DNA of 22,390 nucleotides from UBA1162 sp049513695 (lineage in GTDB: Bacteria > Chloroflexota > Dehalococcoidia > GIF9 > UBA5629). The stretch spans positions 1 through 22,390 of the forward strand of contig JBEKVW010000029.1 in assembly GCA_049513695.1 (NCBI GenBank), read 5' to 3'. This document shows positions 1 to 6,031 of the stretch, piece after piece. How positions within the stretch are numbered: position 1 is the stretch's first letter; every line of letters starts with the position of its first letter. The position numbers and the translations under genes were made by a program. The notes beneath the pieces are model-generated. The model was not told the DNA's origin. It did no database searches and saw nothing but the letters and a program-made list of their open reading frames with translations.

Positions 1-1
1 T

Positions 2-982
2 ACAGGCGATATCGGCCTGGTCGTAAAGCTGGTCAACACGGTTACAGGAGACACGCTGGGCGTCAAGGAACGTGCACTTAAACTGGCCGGCATCGATTTC
101 CCTGCGCCCATCCTGAGCAAGGCTGTTCACCCTAAATCCAAAGCCGACCTCGATAAGATGAGCTCGGGACTTGCCAGGATAAGTGAAGAAGACCCCAGTT
201 TAAAAGTGCAGCGTGAAGCAGATACGGGTGAACTTACTCTGGGCGGCATGGGCGATACTCACCTTGAGATCGCCGCCAGCAGGATGCAGCGCAAATTCGG
301 CGTGGACGTCAATCTGGATGTGCCCAGGGTTCCCTTCAAAGAAACTATCACTGTCCCCGTCGAGGCTGAATACAAGCATAAGAAGCAGACCGGTGGACAT
401 GGCCAGTTCGGGCATGTTCTTATAAGGATGGAACCATTGCCACCGGGCGGTGGTTTCGAATTCGAGTCAAAGGTAGTGGGCGGCTCCGTACCCAGGAACT
501 ACATACCCGCCGTCGATAAAGGCATCAAGGAAGCCAGGGTAGAGGGCGTGCTGGCCGGTTTTCCGGCAGTGGATATGAAGGTCACGCTTTACGACGGCAG
601 TTTTCATCCGGTAGATTCATCGGAAATGGCCTTTAAGATCGCGTCGGCCCAGGCCTTCAAGAAAGGCATGCTCGACGGCTCACCCGTTCTGCTGGAGCCT
701 ATTATGAATATGACCATCACGGTGCCGGACAGCTTCACCGGGGATATTATCGGCGACCTTAATACCAAGCGCGCCCGCGTGAGCGGTATGAGCCCCAACC
801 AGGGCATGAACGTGATCCAGGCGCAGGTCCCCCTCGCCGAGGTATTACGCTATGCTATCGACCTGCGCTCCATGACCCAGGGCAGGGGCACATTTACCAT
901 TGGGTTCAGCCACTACGAGCCGGTGCCTGCACTCATAGCCCAGAAGATCATCGCCCAGCACAAAGCCGCTGCCCAGCAATAA
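2..982 (+). CDS. fusA: Elongation factor G-like GTPase (EF-G2 type), 3' part, truncated by window start
   Basis: The reading frame is open from base 2, so the gene begins before the window; 326 residues are visible and the GTPase domain is missing. What remains is the end of domain II (TGDIGLVVKL), domain III (GGMGDTHLEI), domain IV and domain V (TGDIIGDLNTKR, then LRSMTQGRGTFTI). EF-G moves tRNA and mRNA through the ribosome by GTP hydrolysis in the cytoplasm. The KHKKQTGGHGQFGHV loop and the LYDGSFHPVDSSEMAFKIA stretch look more like the EF-G2 paralogue group than the main fusA product; that is a family-level judgement from memory. EF-G2 proteins bind the ribosome, but their role is less clear than that of main EF-G. 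No rpsL, rpsG or tuf is adjacent, which also fits a paralogue. The gene ends at a strong intrinsic terminator. Confidence 0.9.
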   Translation, partial: TGDIGLVVKLVNTVTGDTLGVKERALKLAGIDFPAPILSKAVHPKSKADLDKMSSGLARISEEDPSLKVQREADTGELTLGGMGDTHLEIAASRMQRKFGVDVNLDVPRVPFKETITVPVEAEYKHKKQTGGHGQFGHVLIRMEPLPPGGGFEFESKVVGGSVPRNYIPAVDKGIKEARVEGVLAGFPAVDMKVTLYDGSFHPVDSSEMAFKIASAQAFKKGMLDGSPVLLEPIMNMTITVPDSFTGDIIGDLNTKRARVSGMSPNQGMNVIQAQVPLAEVLRYAIDLRSMTQGRGTFTIGFSHYEPVPALIAQKIIAQHKAAAQQ

Positions 983-1003
983 ATGTTCCCAGGTTGCAAA
1001 TTG

Positions 1004-1035
1004 AAAGCCCCCCGCAAATTGCGGGGGGCTTTTTT
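1004..1035 (+). terminator. Intrinsic terminator after the EF-G-like gene
   Basis: A 12-bp perfect stem, AAAGCCCCCCGC paired with GCGGGGGGCTTT around a 5-nt AAATT loop, runs into a six-T tract. It lies 22 bp after the EF-G stop codon and before the convergent etfA stop. On the minus strand the stem is followed by only three T, so it should work best for the plus-strand gene, though it may also slow readthrough from etfA. Confidence 0.93.
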
Positions 1036-1061
1036 ATTCCTCTATCTATTATTGCAGTAGA

Positions 1062-2060
1062 TTACTGAACCAGTTCCTTGACCTTGGCTGTGAAAGCCGG
1101 AACGATGACCTTCCAGTCGCCGACCACGCCGAAGCGGGCCTCCTTGAAGATGTTGGCCTCGGGGTCTTTGTTGATGGCTACGATGCACTTGGCGCCGGAG
1201 CAGCCGGACATATGCTGGCTCGAACCGGAAATGGCCACTGCGATGTAGAGCTCGGGGGCAATGATTTTGCCGGTGAGCCCGATCTGGATCGAGTCAGGCA
1301 CCCATTTGTTATCGCACGGAGGCCTGGAAGCCCCAACTGCGCCCTTGAGCACCTTGGCCAGTTCAGCCAGATCTTTCTGGAACGGCTCGGGTCCACCAAC
1401 TCCACGTCCGCCTCCGATGACTACAGCGGCGTCCTCGATCTTAATGCCTGCTACCTCTTCCTTGACAGTCTCAAGCACTTTGGCTTTTATCTTGGCAGCG
1501 TCCAGCGCTACTGCGAAGGCTACGACTTGACCGGCCCTTCCTGCATCGGGGGCTATGGGCGAGCTCGCCTTCACCCTGACGGTGGCTATCTGGGGCAAAC
1601 CCTCGGTAGTAAATATGGCCTTGGCATTACCGCCGTAAACCGGGCGGGTGCAATGCAGAGATTTGGTGGCGGGGTCGATAGCAAGCTCGAGGCAGTCCAT
1701 GACGGCGCTGACGCCCAGTTTGAATGCCAGCCTCGGGGCGAGGTCACGGCCGTTGGCAGTCTGGCCCATGAGGATGATCCTCGGGGCGACCTCGGCCACT
1801 GCCTTCTCCATTACCTGCATGTAAGTGCCGTTCTCATAAGCTTTCAGCTGAGCATCGTCGGCCACCAGGACTTTGTCTGCGCCGGCGGCAACAGCCGCCT
1901 TACCGGCATCACCGATCTTCTCGCCTATCAAAATGCAGGTAACCTGCTCTTTCAGTTCGTCCGCAAGACGCCTTCCGGCGCCGAGTATTTCAGTAGTAAT
2001 CGGGAGTAATTTACCTTCAACAACTTCACCGACAACCAGAATACCTTTATTATCAGCCAT
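1062..2060 (-). CDS. etfA: Electron transfer flavoprotein alpha subunit
   Basis: This is the FAD-binding subunit of the heterodimeric ETF, which carries electrons between cytoplasmic dehydrogenases and a quinone reductase or other partners. Its 332 residues match the usual length. The N-terminal alpha/beta domain covers about residues 5-190. The C-terminal FAD domain carries GASRPPCDNKW (243-253), GLTGK (261-265), SGSSQH (278-283) and INKDPEANIF (296-305), all standard ETF-alpha positions. GLTGK and the SGCSGAKC loop (two cysteines beside the flavin region) differ from the mitochondrial and E. coli type and resemble ETFs of anaerobes. The ATG follows AGGAGG at a normal distance. It lies 32 bp after etfB, so the two form an operon. 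No acyl-CoA dehydrogenase or ETF:quinone oxidoreductase is in the window, so the electron donor and acceptor cannot be named. Confidence 0.95.
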   Translation of the reverse strand: MADNKGILVVGEVVEGKLLPITTEILGAGRRLADELKEQVTCILIGEKIGDAGKAAVAAGADKVLVADDAQLKAYENGTYMQVMEKAVAEVAPRIILMGQTANGRDLAPRLAFKLGVSAVMDCLELAIDPATKSLHCTRPVYGGNAKAIFTTEGLPQIATVRVKASSPIAPDAGRAGQVVAFAVALDAAKIKAKVLETVKEEVAGIKIEDAAVVIGGGRGVGGPEPFQKDLAELAKVLKGAVGASRPPCDNKWVPDSIQIGLTGKIIAPELYIAVAISGSSQHMSGCSGAKCIVAINKDPEANIFKEARFGVVGDWKVIVPAFTAKVKELVQ

Positions 2061-2092
2061 TGTATCCTCCTATATTTATCCTGAGTATATTG

Positions 2093-2896
2093 TTAAATAA
2101 CCTTGCTCTCGCGCAGTTTCTGTGCGAGCAGAGAGGCTGCTTCTGCCGGTGAATCGGCGCTGACTATATCGCATTTGCCTTCTTTCACGGGCTGGAACAG
2201 CTTGACTATCTTGGACTTTCTGGCAGCGGCGCCGACTTTGTCCAAGCCAATATCGGCCGGTTTCCAGACTATAGGCTGCTTTTTGCTGGCAGCCATAATG
2301 CCTTTCAGTGTGGCATAGCGGGCTTCGCCAAGCTCGTTGCTGACGGTAATGAGGGCCGGGGTGCTGACCTCCAGCACCTGGTAGCCGTCGGCTACCACCC
2401 TTTCAACCTTGACTTTGCCGCCGTCCACGACTTCGGCTTTCTTGGCAACGGTAATGCTGGGAATGCCGAGCAGCTCGGCTAGTCCGGAACCTACCTGGCC
2501 ATCGTCCCATTCCGATTCCTGCCTGCCGCAAAAGATGAGGTCGAATGGCCCGACTTTCTTGATGGCTGCTGCAAGCGCACTGGCAACTGCAAAGCTGTCG
2601 CCGCCTTCAAATGCAGGGTCTTCAAGCAGAATAAGCTCATCGGCGCCCATGGAGAGCGGTTTCTTTACAACATCACGTACAAGGTTGTTGCCCAGGGAAA
2701 TGATGGTAACCTTGTTGGCAGCCTTGTCCTTATCCTTGATGCGGAGTGCGGCCTCAACTGCCTGTTCATCGTAGGGGTTGACCACTGGTTTGATTTCGGG
2801 CGGCTGGACCATCCGGTTATTGGCAGCGTCGAGTTTGAAAGTGGAGGGAGCTGCCTCGGGATCGAGTACCTGTTTACAGCAAACGATCATGTTCAT
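2093..2896 (-). CDS. etfB: Electron transfer flavoprotein beta subunit
   Basis: This is the partner of EtfA; it holds AMP or a second FAD and forms the docking face for dehydrogenases. Its 267 residues are normal for the family. The N-terminus MNMIVCCKQV, the VEAALRIK helix (48-54), LSMGADELIL (81-90) and the ETF-beta signature GRQESEWDDGQVG (124-136) are clear, followed by VSTPALITVSNE. The start follows AGAGGTGA by about 9 nt; a second ATG two codons downstream is less well placed. It is the first gene of etfBA and has its own near-consensus promoter at 2951-2979. Whether this ETF performs electron bifurcation cannot be settled by eye. Confidence 0.95.
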   Translation of the reverse strand: MNMIVCCKQVLDPEAAPSTFKLDAANNRMVQPPEIKPVVNPYDEQAVEAALRIKDKDKAANKVTIISLGNNLVRDVVKKPLSMGADELILLEDPAFEGGDSFAVASALAAAIKKVGPFDLIFCGRQESEWDDGQVGSGLAELLGIPSITVAKKAEVVDGGKVKVERVVADGYQVLEVSTPALITVSNELGEARYATLKGIMAASKKQPIVWKPADIGLDKVGAAARKSKIVKLFQPVKEGKCDIVSADSPAEAASLLAQKLRESKVI

Positions 2897-2950
2897 GGTA
2901 GCAATTCACCTCTGTTTTGAGATTTAGTTAACAAAATTAACCAATCGGGA

Positions 2951-2979
2951 ATTTTACAAGAAAGGTATATCGTTGTCAA
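2951..2979 (-). promoter_or_regulatory. Sigma-70-type promoter of etfBA
   Basis: On the minus strand TTGACA (2979-2974) is followed after exactly 17 bp by TAAAAT (2956-2951): a perfect -35, optimal spacing, and five of six -10 bases. The predicted start near 2944 gives a leader of about 48 nt. A short inverted repeat, GTTAA-5 nt-TTAAC (2927-2941), lies just downstream of that start and could be an operator, though it is AT-rich and may be chance. Confidence 0.8.
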
Positions 2980-3153
2980 AAGTGGAAAACCCGGTTGTCC
3001 CGGTATCTTCCCTGCCGGTCTATGCCACCCCGATCTCCACATCCAAAAATAAGAAGGCCTCGCAAAGTACTTTCCCAGTATGGCGACCGGACAAATGTTC
3101 CGCCTTCCGGTAATTGTGTTAATTCGGGAGAGCGCCTGAATACATTGTAATCG

Positions 3154-3591
3154 CTATTTAATCAGGTCCTCGACTATCTCCACGGCATCTCTTACGGCTT
3201 TGGTACAGACTTTCTGGGGTATGCCTTTTTTGAAAGCTTCCTTTCTTGCTTGGCGGTCATCGATATCGAAACCAAGCAGCTCCCTGCATAAATGTGATCC
3301 GTCACGGGATCTAAATTGTTCCACCAATTGTTGAACTTTTTTATAAGCCTCTTTATTGGACTGCACACCGTCTAATTCCGTCATACCGTATTTCAATCCT
3401 ATCACGATAACAGCCCCCGTAACCGCACCGCAAGCTTCTCCCAGATGGCCAATCCCTCCCCCGAATGCAGCAGCAACTCTGTATGCCATGGTCCTATCCA
3501 GACCAAACTCTTCAGCGAACGTAGATACCACAGCCTGACTGCAATTGAACCCTTTGGTTAATACGGCCTCCGCGCTGTCGGCTTTACTCAT
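3154..3591 (-). CDS. C_GCAxxG_C_C family protein
   Basis: This 145-residue protein belongs to the C_GCAxxG_C_C family (Pfam PF09719 as I recall it). The defining pattern is intact: NCSQAV (Cys17), GEACGAVTGA (Cys54), HLCRELLG (Cys102) and KVCTKAV (Cys129). The glycine-rich AAFGGGIGHLGEACGAVTGA segment (41-60) is typical. The biochemical role is not firmly established; the conserved cysteines suggest metal or redox-cofactor binding, and members are frequent in anaerobes. There is no signal peptide or membrane segment. The ATG has a strong AAGGAGGAG Shine-Dalgarno. It lies 90 bp downstream of prmC on the same strand, with no terminator seen between, and 257 bp before etfB. Nothing links it functionally to either neighbour. 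Confidence 0.88.
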   Translation of the reverse strand: MSKADSAEAVLTKGFNCSQAVVSTFAEEFGLDRTMAYRVAAAFGGGIGHLGEACGAVTGAVIVIGLKYGMTELDGVQSNKEAYKKVQQLVEQFRSRDGSHLCRELLGFDIDDRQARKEAFKKGIPQKVCTKAVRDAVEIVEDLIK

Positions 3592-3681
3592 TATATCTCC
3601 TCCTTTTTACCTTAATATTTATATATTCCCCTAGTACCAATAGATTAAACTTACAGGTTCTGCGGACACTGCAGGAAATAA

Positions 3682-4557
3682 CTATAAGCGTGGGGAACCC
3701 TTCATATCAATTTTTATGACCCTGGCTATACCGGAAAGGTCTTTGACCAATTCTATCTCACTGCCCGGCATGCAATCACGTATTAGTCTGGTTATTTCCT
3801 GCTCCTGCCCGGCGCCTATCTCAAGTAAAATTGCACCGCCTGCTGCAACTTTATCGTTTGCCTGACTGACAAGACTCTGTATCACTTCCGTACCGTTTAC
3901 ACCACCCTTCAACGCAATGCCGGGTTCATGTTTTGCAATCTCGGCCTGCAAATAGCTGGCTTCCGGTTCCGCTATATAAGGTAGATTGGCCACTATAAGG
4001 GCCATTTTCCCAGATATTTGCTCCAGTAAATTGCCATGGATGAGCGTTATATTGTCCTTGAGCCTGTAGCGTTCTACATTGATCGCCGCCACCTCCATGG
4101 CCTTTTCGGAGATATCGACGGCGTAAATATGTGAAGCAGGCAGATTGAGTGCAAGGCTGATGGCAATGGCGCCGCTCCCGGTCCCTATATCTGCTATCAG
4201 CGGGGCCTTCTCATTCCGCTCACTCCAAGCGAGTCCGAACTTAAGGGCCTCTTCAATCAGGACCTCGGTTTCAGGTCTGGGTATCAGTACACGGTCATCT
4301 ACGTATATGTCCAGGCCGAAAAACTCTTTGTGCCCGGTAATATAGGCTGTGGGCTCCCTCTTAAGCCTGCGATCGACCAGGATTTCAAAGGAGGTTATTT
4401 CAGAGGGAGTAAGAATACGGTCCACTTGTGAGAAAAGCTGGGCGGAATTCAGGTTCAGGGCGTAACACAGCAGGACTTTTGCTTCGCCAGCGGCTTCATC
4501 GATGCCGTCTTGTTTGAGTTTGGAGGTATACTTATGTAGCGCGTCCGCAATGGTCAC
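3682..4557 (-). CDS. prmC: Peptide chain release factor N5-glutamine methyltransferase PrmC (HemK)
   Basis: PrmC methylates the glutamine of the GGQ motif in RF1 and RF2 using S-adenosylmethionine. The 291 residues show the N-terminal helical domain (1-75), then EFFGLDIYVDDRVLIPRPETE (78-98), the AdoMet-binding loop IADIGTGSGAIAISLA (121-136), an acidic residue at Asp148 (YAVDIS) and the active-site motif at 191-194. That motif reads NLPY, whereas most PrmC proteins have NPPY. The start is GTG at 4557-4555; its last two bases and the next A form the prfA stop TGA, a GTGA overlap that couples translation of the enzyme to its substrate. An AGGA lies about 8 nt before the GTG. The prfA-prmC order is widely conserved, which supports the assignment. 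Confidence 0.95.
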   Translation of the reverse strand: MTIADALHKYTSKLKQDGIDEAAGEAKVLLCYALNLNSAQLFSQVDRILTPSEITSFEILVDRRLKREPTAYITGHKEFFGLDIYVDDRVLIPRPETEVLIEEALKFGLAWSERNEKAPLIADIGTGSGAIAISLALNLPASHIYAVDISEKAMEVAAINVERYRLKDNITLIHGNLLEQISGKMALIVANLPYIAEPEASYLQAEIAKHEPGIALKGGVNGTEVIQSLVSQANDKVAAGGAILLEIGAGQEQEITRLIRDCMPGSEIELVKDLSGIARVIKIDMKGSPRL

Positions 4558-5624
4558 AGCGCGGTTTCCTGGAGCTGCCTCGCCTGCTCCTCACTGGCCA
4601 GAGCGTCTATCAGCTTGTCCAGGTCTCCATCCAGTATCTTCTGCAGGCCGTGCAGTGAAAGGTTGATGCGGTGGTCGGTCAGCCTGTCCTGTGGGAAATT
4701 ATAGGTGCGTATCTTCTCGGACCTCTCGCCGCTACCGATCTGCGACCTGCGTTCCTCCGTTACCTCATCCTGCTGCTTCCTCTGCTTAATATCATAAAGC
4801 CTGGAGCGCAGTACGGCCATGGCCTTGGTCTTGTTGCGCAGCTGCGACCTTTCATCCTGGCAAATGGCCACGATCCCGGTGGGAATGTGAGTGATGCGCA
4901 CGGCGGTGCTAAGCTTATTGACATTCTGCCCACCGGCCCCACCGCTGCGGAATATATCGATCCTTAAATCTTCGGGGTTGATCTGGATATCTATATCCTC
5001 AACCTCCGGTAGTACAGCTACGGTCGCAGTAGATGTATGTATTCTTCCGGAAGCCTCGGTGACCGGCACACGCTGTACGCGGTGCACCCCCCTCTCGTAT
5101 TTCAAATGCCCGTAGGCGCCTTTGCCTTTGACCTCGAAGATCACCTCTTTGAAACCACCCACCTCATTCTGGTTGCTGTCTATGATCTCGATCTGCCAGC
5201 CCTTTACCTGGGCGTAGCGGAAATACATACGGTACAGGTCGGAGGCAAATAGGGCCGCCTCATCTCCACCCGTCCCGGCCCTGATCTCCACGATGGCGTC
5301 CTTATCTTCGTTTTCGTCCCTGGGTATAAGAGCTATCCTCAACTCCTCAACCAGCTTTTGCTGCGTTTCCTTCAGTCCGTTCAGCTCGTCTTTGGCCATG
5401 GACAGCATGTCAGGATCGAGTCCCCCGTCGAGCATGGATTGGGTATCTGCGATTGACTTGATGACCGATTTATATTGCCGGTATTTATTGACCGTATCTT
5501 CGATGCGGGCGCGCTCCTGCGACAGGGCCTGCACACGCTGAAAGTCATTATAGACTTCAGGTTGAGAGGTTAACCCGTTCAGCTCATCGTAGCGTTTTTC
5601 CAGTGATTCGAGTTTTTCAAACAT
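4554..5624 (-). CDS. prfA: Peptide chain release factor 1
   Basis: RF1 recognises UAA and UAG stop codons and triggers peptide release on the ribosome. The 356 residues are full length. The codon-recognition tripeptide is PVT (187-189, in QRVPVTEASGRIHTS), the RF1 form rather than the SPF of RF2. The catalytic GGQ is at 231-233 (RSGGAGGQNVNKLSTAVRI). The acidic AGTGGDEAALFASDLYRMY segment lies at 116-134. The ATG has a modest AAGGAAG Shine-Dalgarno about 11 nt upstream. It leads the prfA-prmC operon, with its own extended -10 promoter. It is divergent from the small HNH-like gene, with 144 bp between the start codons. Confidence 0.97.
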   Translation of the reverse strand: MFEKLESLEKRYDELNGLTSQPEVYNDFQRVQALSQERARIEDTVNKYRQYKSVIKSIADTQSMLDGGLDPDMLSMAKDELNGLKETQQKLVEELRIALIPRDENEDKDAIVEIRAGTGGDEAALFASDLYRMYFRYAQVKGWQIEIIDSNQNEVGGFKEVIFEVKGKGAYGHLKYERGVHRVQRVPVTEASGRIHTSTATVAVLPEVEDIDIQINPEDLRIDIFRSGGAGGQNVNKLSTAVRITHIPTGIVAICQDERSQLRNKTKAMAVLRSRLYDIKQRKQQDEVTEERRSQIGSGERSEKIRTYNFPQDRLTDHRINLSLHGLQKILDGDLDKLIDALASEEQARQLQETAL

Positions 5625-5657
5625 ATCCGGTTTAACTTCCTTATTGATTCAGCACAG

Positions 5658-5687
5658 ATTATAGCATCGCATTAAAAGTGTGCTCAA
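5658..5687 (-). promoter_or_regulatory. Promoter of prfA-prmC
   Basis: On the minus strand TTGAGC (5687-5682), 18 bp, then TGC-TATAAT, with the consensus TATAAT at 5663-5658 and an extended -10 TG. The predicted start near 5651 gives a leader of about 27 nt carrying the AAGGAAG ribosome-binding site. Confidence 0.7.
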
Positions 5688-5719
5688 ATACGGGCCTGCT
5701 GCATAACTCCCGTCGGTTG

Positions 5720-5753
5720 ACAACACTTGCTATACTTGAATGAGAAGTGTTGT
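5720..5753 (+). promoter_or_regulatory. Extended -10 promoter flanked by a perfect inverted repeat
   Basis: TGC-TATACT (5728-5736) is an extended -10 element about 33 bp before the ATG at 5769. It sits inside a perfect 9-bp inverted repeat: ACAACACTT (5720-5728) and AAGTGTTGT (5745-5753), separated by 16 bp. The arms straddle the -10 and predicted start, where a dimeric repressor would block RNA polymerase. In RNA the right arm ends two bases before the GGGAGGAGG ribosome-binding site. A TTGACA at 5717-5722 overlaps the left arm but is only 8 bp from the -10, so it is not a matched -35. Confidence 0.5.
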
Positions 5754-5768
5754 GGGAGGAGGTTGATT

Positions 5769-6017
5769 ATGTCATTTTCCGAATCCGTCGTTTCTCAGGC
5801 CTGGAATAGATCACATGGAAAATGCGGATGTCCTCACCTTGCGCATGACCATGGCAGAAACCCCTGCACCAGGCCGGTAAGTTGGGAAGCCATAGGACGG
5901 GAGGGAAATGGCGGCTGGCAAGCCCGCAGTACCAGCGGGAAATACCTCGATACCCCTTCGGACTGCGAGATACTATGCTGGGTCTGCTATAGCGCAACGC
6001 CCCACCAGGCTCAGTGA
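5769..6017 (+). CDS. Small cysteine-rich HNH-nuclease-like protein, catalytic residues apparently lost
   Basis: This is an 82-residue cytoplasmic protein. The ATG at 5769 is chosen because GGGAGGAGG lies 6 nt upstream; an in-frame ATG at 5727 lies inside the promoter palindrome and has no ribosome site. Six cysteines are arranged as KCGC (Cys19, Cys21), NPC (Cys33) and DCEILCWVC (Cys66, Cys70, Cys73). The order AW.R..GKC.C, then H.HGR..C, W, W.A, and DCEILCW.C resembles small HNH endonucleases. In those, the tryptophan is normally followed by a His-His core and the last Cys-x2-Cys by His. Here those places read WQARS and CWVCYS. I infer a metal-binding fold that has lost nuclease activity, or a decaying gene. 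It converges on the chemoreceptor gene with 14 bp between stops. The family call is from memory of the pattern. Confidence 0.55.
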   Translation: MSFSESVVSQAWNRSHGKCGCPHLAHDHGRNPCTRPVSWEAIGREGNGGWQARSTSGKYLDTPSDCEILCWVCYSATPHQAQ

Positions 6018-6031
6018 TTCAGTCGCCAACG

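Noticed and set aside
1212..2009. Long open frame of 265 codons on the plus strand opposite etfA.
   Set aside because: It is antisense to a clear EtfA with strong family motifs and has no family resemblance or ribosome site; a shadow of codon bias.
3086..3111. ACCGGA...TCCGGT inverted repeat downstream of the C_GCAxxG_C_C gene as a possible terminator.
   Set aside because: Only 6 bp with a 14-base loop and no T tract on either strand.
3000..3153. Intergenic stretch checked for a small RNA, tRNA or riboswitch.
   Set aside because: No cloverleaf, strong hairpin or known motif seen; only short imperfect repeats.
5727..5768. Earlier in-frame ATG adding 14 residues to the HNH-like protein.
   Set aside because: It lies inside the promoter palindrome over the -10 element and has no ribosome-binding site; ATG 5769 has an excellent one.
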